DNA of 64,000 nt from Bacteroides luti (GTDB taxonomy: Bacteria; Bacteroidota; Bacteroidia; Bacteroidales; Bacteroidaceae). Of this stretch, positions 62,191 through 64,000 are shown piece by piece (the first letter of the stretch is position 1; every line of letters starts with the position of its first letter). The notes below the pieces were generated by a model. It did not search any database. It was given only the letters and a program-made list of their open reading frames with translations, and was not told the origin of the DNA. Position numbers and translations under genes: made by a program. The DNA lies in NCBI RefSeq assembly GCF_900128905.1, contig NZ_FQTV01000012.1, positions 1 to 64,000 on the forward strand, in the 5' to 3' direction.

Positions 62191-64000
62191 TTATGCAAGA
62201 TCAACAACTGTAATTCCGGCTCCACCAAACTGTACATGTTCGTCCTGGAAATGGGCAACGCCATGTACTGTTTGCAGATATTGACGGATAAGCTGACGCA
62301 GAATACCGGTTCCTGTTCCGTGAAGAATGCGAACCCTGCTCATACCAACCAGAATTGCATCGTCAACGAAATAGGTTACGGCCTGCAAAGCCTCATCGCC
62401 ACGCATACCGCGAACGTCGAGGTCTTGTTTGAAGTGCAGCTTCTTTTCGTACATTTCATCCTGAGTCTGAGAACTTACAAACGAACTTTTCTGCTCCTTC
62501 TTAGCAACCGGCTGACTATTTGTGCGTTCCAGCTTATCTAGCTTAACGGTAGTTTTTATCATTCCAAAGGCAACAATGGCATTTTTGCCGCTAATCTCCA
62601 GAAGTTCACCTACTGATGTCTGACCTTTCATCTTAACTAAGCAGCCCGGTTTAAGAGGTTCAACCTTCACTTCCTTAGGAATAACCTTTTCGGGAGTGCT
62701 CTTTTTCTCTTTTTTGCGGCTCTGCTTATCACGAAGTTTCTCCATTTTGCGAGCAATCTTTTCGTCATGCTCTTTAGAACCTATTTCATCAATTGATTCT
62801 TTAAAGTCGCTAAGTTCCTTGCGTGCCAGCCTGGTTCGCTCTTTTTCCGCCTGAGATTCCTTAATCAATCGGATGGTATTCTCAATCTTTGCGTTCGATT
62901 CGGTCAGCAATCGCTCAGCATCTTCCTTCGCTTTCTTAATAATTTCCTTGCGTGAACTGTTTAGCTCCTCAATTTCCTTCTGATAGCGGGCAATGGTTTC
63001 CTCCATCTGTTTTTCACGTTGGCGGATATTCTGACGTTTATTCTCCCAGTATCGTTTATCGCGTACAATGTCCTGAAGGTATTTATCCGCATTGATGTAT
63101 TCACTTCCCACTATCTGAGAAGCATCTGCGATGACCTCTTCCGGAAGCCCAATCTTGCGTGCAATTTCCACAGCAAAAGAACTACCTGGATTACCAATCT
63201 GAAGTTGGAAAAGTGCCTGCATCATGTGTCGGTCGTAAAGCATGGCTCCATTTACCACCCCTTCATTGTCTTCGGCAAAATGCTTCAGATTCTGATAGTG
63301 AGTAGTAATTACTCCGAACGTCTCTTTTTCGTTGAAGCGTCTAAGCACAGCTTCGGCAATGGCACCACCAATTTGTGGTTCCGTACCGCCACCAAACTCA
63401 TCAATAAGGATAAGACTTCGTTCGTTGCAACCCTTCATCATGTTTTTCATGTTGAGCAGATGCGAGCTGTATGTACTTAAATCGTCCTCAATAGATTGTT
63501 CGTCGCCAATATCAATAAACAGGTTGCTGAATATTCCGGCATGACTTCTTTCGTGAAGCGGAATAAGCATACCGCATTGCAGCATATATTGAAGTAAACC
63601 TACAGTTTTAAGGCATACGGATTTACCGCCTGCATTTGGCCCAGATATAATAAGTATGCGTTGTTTTTTGTTTAGTTCCAGCTCCAGTGGCACAACTTTT
63701 TTGCCGTGCTTGGCTAAAGATAGTTGTAACAACGGATGAACAGCATCGGTCCAGTCAATAAGTTGCTTGTCTTCTAAAGCTGGTTGGATGGCATTGATTT
63801 GTATGGAGAAATGAGCCTTGGCGCGTATAAAATCAATCTCGGCAAGGAACTCGTAACTTTGAAGAATTTCAGGAACAGAAGGGCGTAGCAATTTGGAGAA
63901 TTCAACCAGGATTCTGATAATCTCTCGTCGTTCTTCACCTTCCAGCTCACGGATTCGGTTGTTTGCCTCCACAACTACGGCAGGTTCAATGAATACAGTC
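62191..64000 (-). CDS. mutS2: MutS2 family protein, N-terminus cut off by window end
   Basis: The visible C-terminal part (about 602 residues) of MutS2, which suppresses recombination or rescues collided ribosomes. The frame is open to the window edge; MutS2 is usually about 830 residues. Walker A GPNAGGKS, DEFGGGTEP (Walker B) and THYQNLKHFAED are present, then the coiled coil (KRQNIRQREKQMEETIARYQ), the KOW-like GCLVKMKGQTSVGELLEI and the Smr nuclease domain with DLDVRGMRGDEA and HGTGTGILRQLIRQYL near the C-terminus. Confidence 0.96.
   Translation of the reverse strand, partial: TVFIEPAVVVEANNRIRELEGEERREIIRILVEFSKLLRPSVPEILQSYEFLAEIDFIRAKAHFSIQINAIQPALEDKQLIDWTDAVHPLLQLSLAKHGKKVVPLELELNKKQRILIISGPNAGGKSVCLKTVGLLQYMLQCGMLIPLHERSHAGIFSNLFIDIGDEQSIEDDLSTYSSHLLNMKNMMKGCNERSLILIDEFGGGTEPQIGGAIAEAVLRRFNEKETFGVITTHYQNLKHFAEDNEGVVNGAMLYDRHMMQALFQLQIGNPGSSFAVEIARKIGLPEEVIADASQIVGSEYINADKYLQDIVRDKRYWENKRQNIRQREKQMEETIARYQKEIEELNSSRKEIIKKAKEDAERLLTESNAKIENTIRLIKESQAEKERTRLARKELSDFKESIDEIGSKEHDEKIARKMEKLRDKQSRKKEKKSTPEKVIPKEVKVEPLKPGCLVKMKGQTSVGELLEISGKNAIVAFGMIKTTVKLDKLERTNSQPVAKKEQKSSFVSSQTQDEMYEKKLHFKQDLDVRGMRGDEALQAVTYFVDDAILVGMSRVRILHGTGTGILRQLIRQYLQTVHGVAHFQDEHVQFGGAGITVVDLA

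Noticed and set aside
1-64000. tRNA, rRNA, transposase or integrase genes
   Set aside because: None was seen on either strand; the accessory region therefore has no visible mobility gene or tRNA attachment site within the window.

Overview
The window looks like a chromosomal segment of a Bacteroides-type bacterium (family Bacteroidaceae, phylum Bacteroidota). It is AT-rich. Promoter-like sites follow the phylum's TAnnTTTG (-7) form, start sites rarely carry a strong Shine-Dalgarno sequence, and the gene content is typical of the group: GH92/GH38/GH2 glycosidases, DUF4248/HU/amidase module, DUF4252, DUF3570/DUF4266, a saccharopine-dehydrogenase-like gene near bcp-recA, and TrpB2.

Layout. 1-5.2 kb: two exo-mannosidases (GH92, cut by the window edge, and GH38), followed by a 36-codon remnant of what looks like a glutaminase-family gene. 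5.3-9.5 kb: accessory genes, namely a retropepsin-like lipoprotein, a DUF2442 protein, a 473-residue protein I do not recognise, and a gene pair (a divergent Schlafen/AlbA_2-like protein and a very acidic small protein). 9.6-15 kb: a mostly minus-strand phage-like module (amidase, 93-bp tandem repeats, small coiled-coil protein, HU-like protein, two DUF4248 proteins, DnaB helicase, DnaD-like replication protein), ending in 21-22-bp iteron-like repeats. 15.5-26.5 kb: a complete type I-C CRISPR-Cas locus (cas3-cas5c-cas8c-cas7c-cas4-cas1-cas2), a leader with inverted repeats, and an array of 49 repeats and 48 spacers. The last eight repeats are divergent and most belong to a second repeat lineage. 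Two spacers encode the same nine-residue peptide with synonymous differences.

26.6-44.3 kb is mostly housekeeping: clpB, a conserved small gene, a LysR regulator with a YeiH-type exporter, a TetR regulator, an ECF sigma operon bracketed by DUF4252 genes, recA-bcp, a radical SAM gene, carboxynorspermidine synthase, an iron-complex/cobalamin ABC pair without its ATPase, and dnaK. dnaK has an excellent sigma-54-type promoter, and clpB a weaker one with similar TGACA motifs upstream. 44.4-64 kb holds a GT9 glycosyltransferase, a thioredoxin-ApbE-DUF4266-DUF3570 operon (a candidate flavinylation/redox system), a GH2 enzyme, endonuclease IV, TrpB2, a DUF4738 lipoprotein, a Wza-Wzc capsule-export pair whose kinase ends in nine Gly-Tyr repeats, L-serine dehydratase, CorA with a cluster of TGTACA-centred dyads upstream, and MutS2 (cut by the window edge).

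The accessory part (about 5-26.5 kb) sits between ordinary chromosomal genes and combines phage-like genes, unknown AT-rich genes and adaptive immunity, so it reads as a defence or variable region. I saw no transposase, integrase, rRNA or tRNA. All functional calls come from reading the sequence against known family features; no database search was run.
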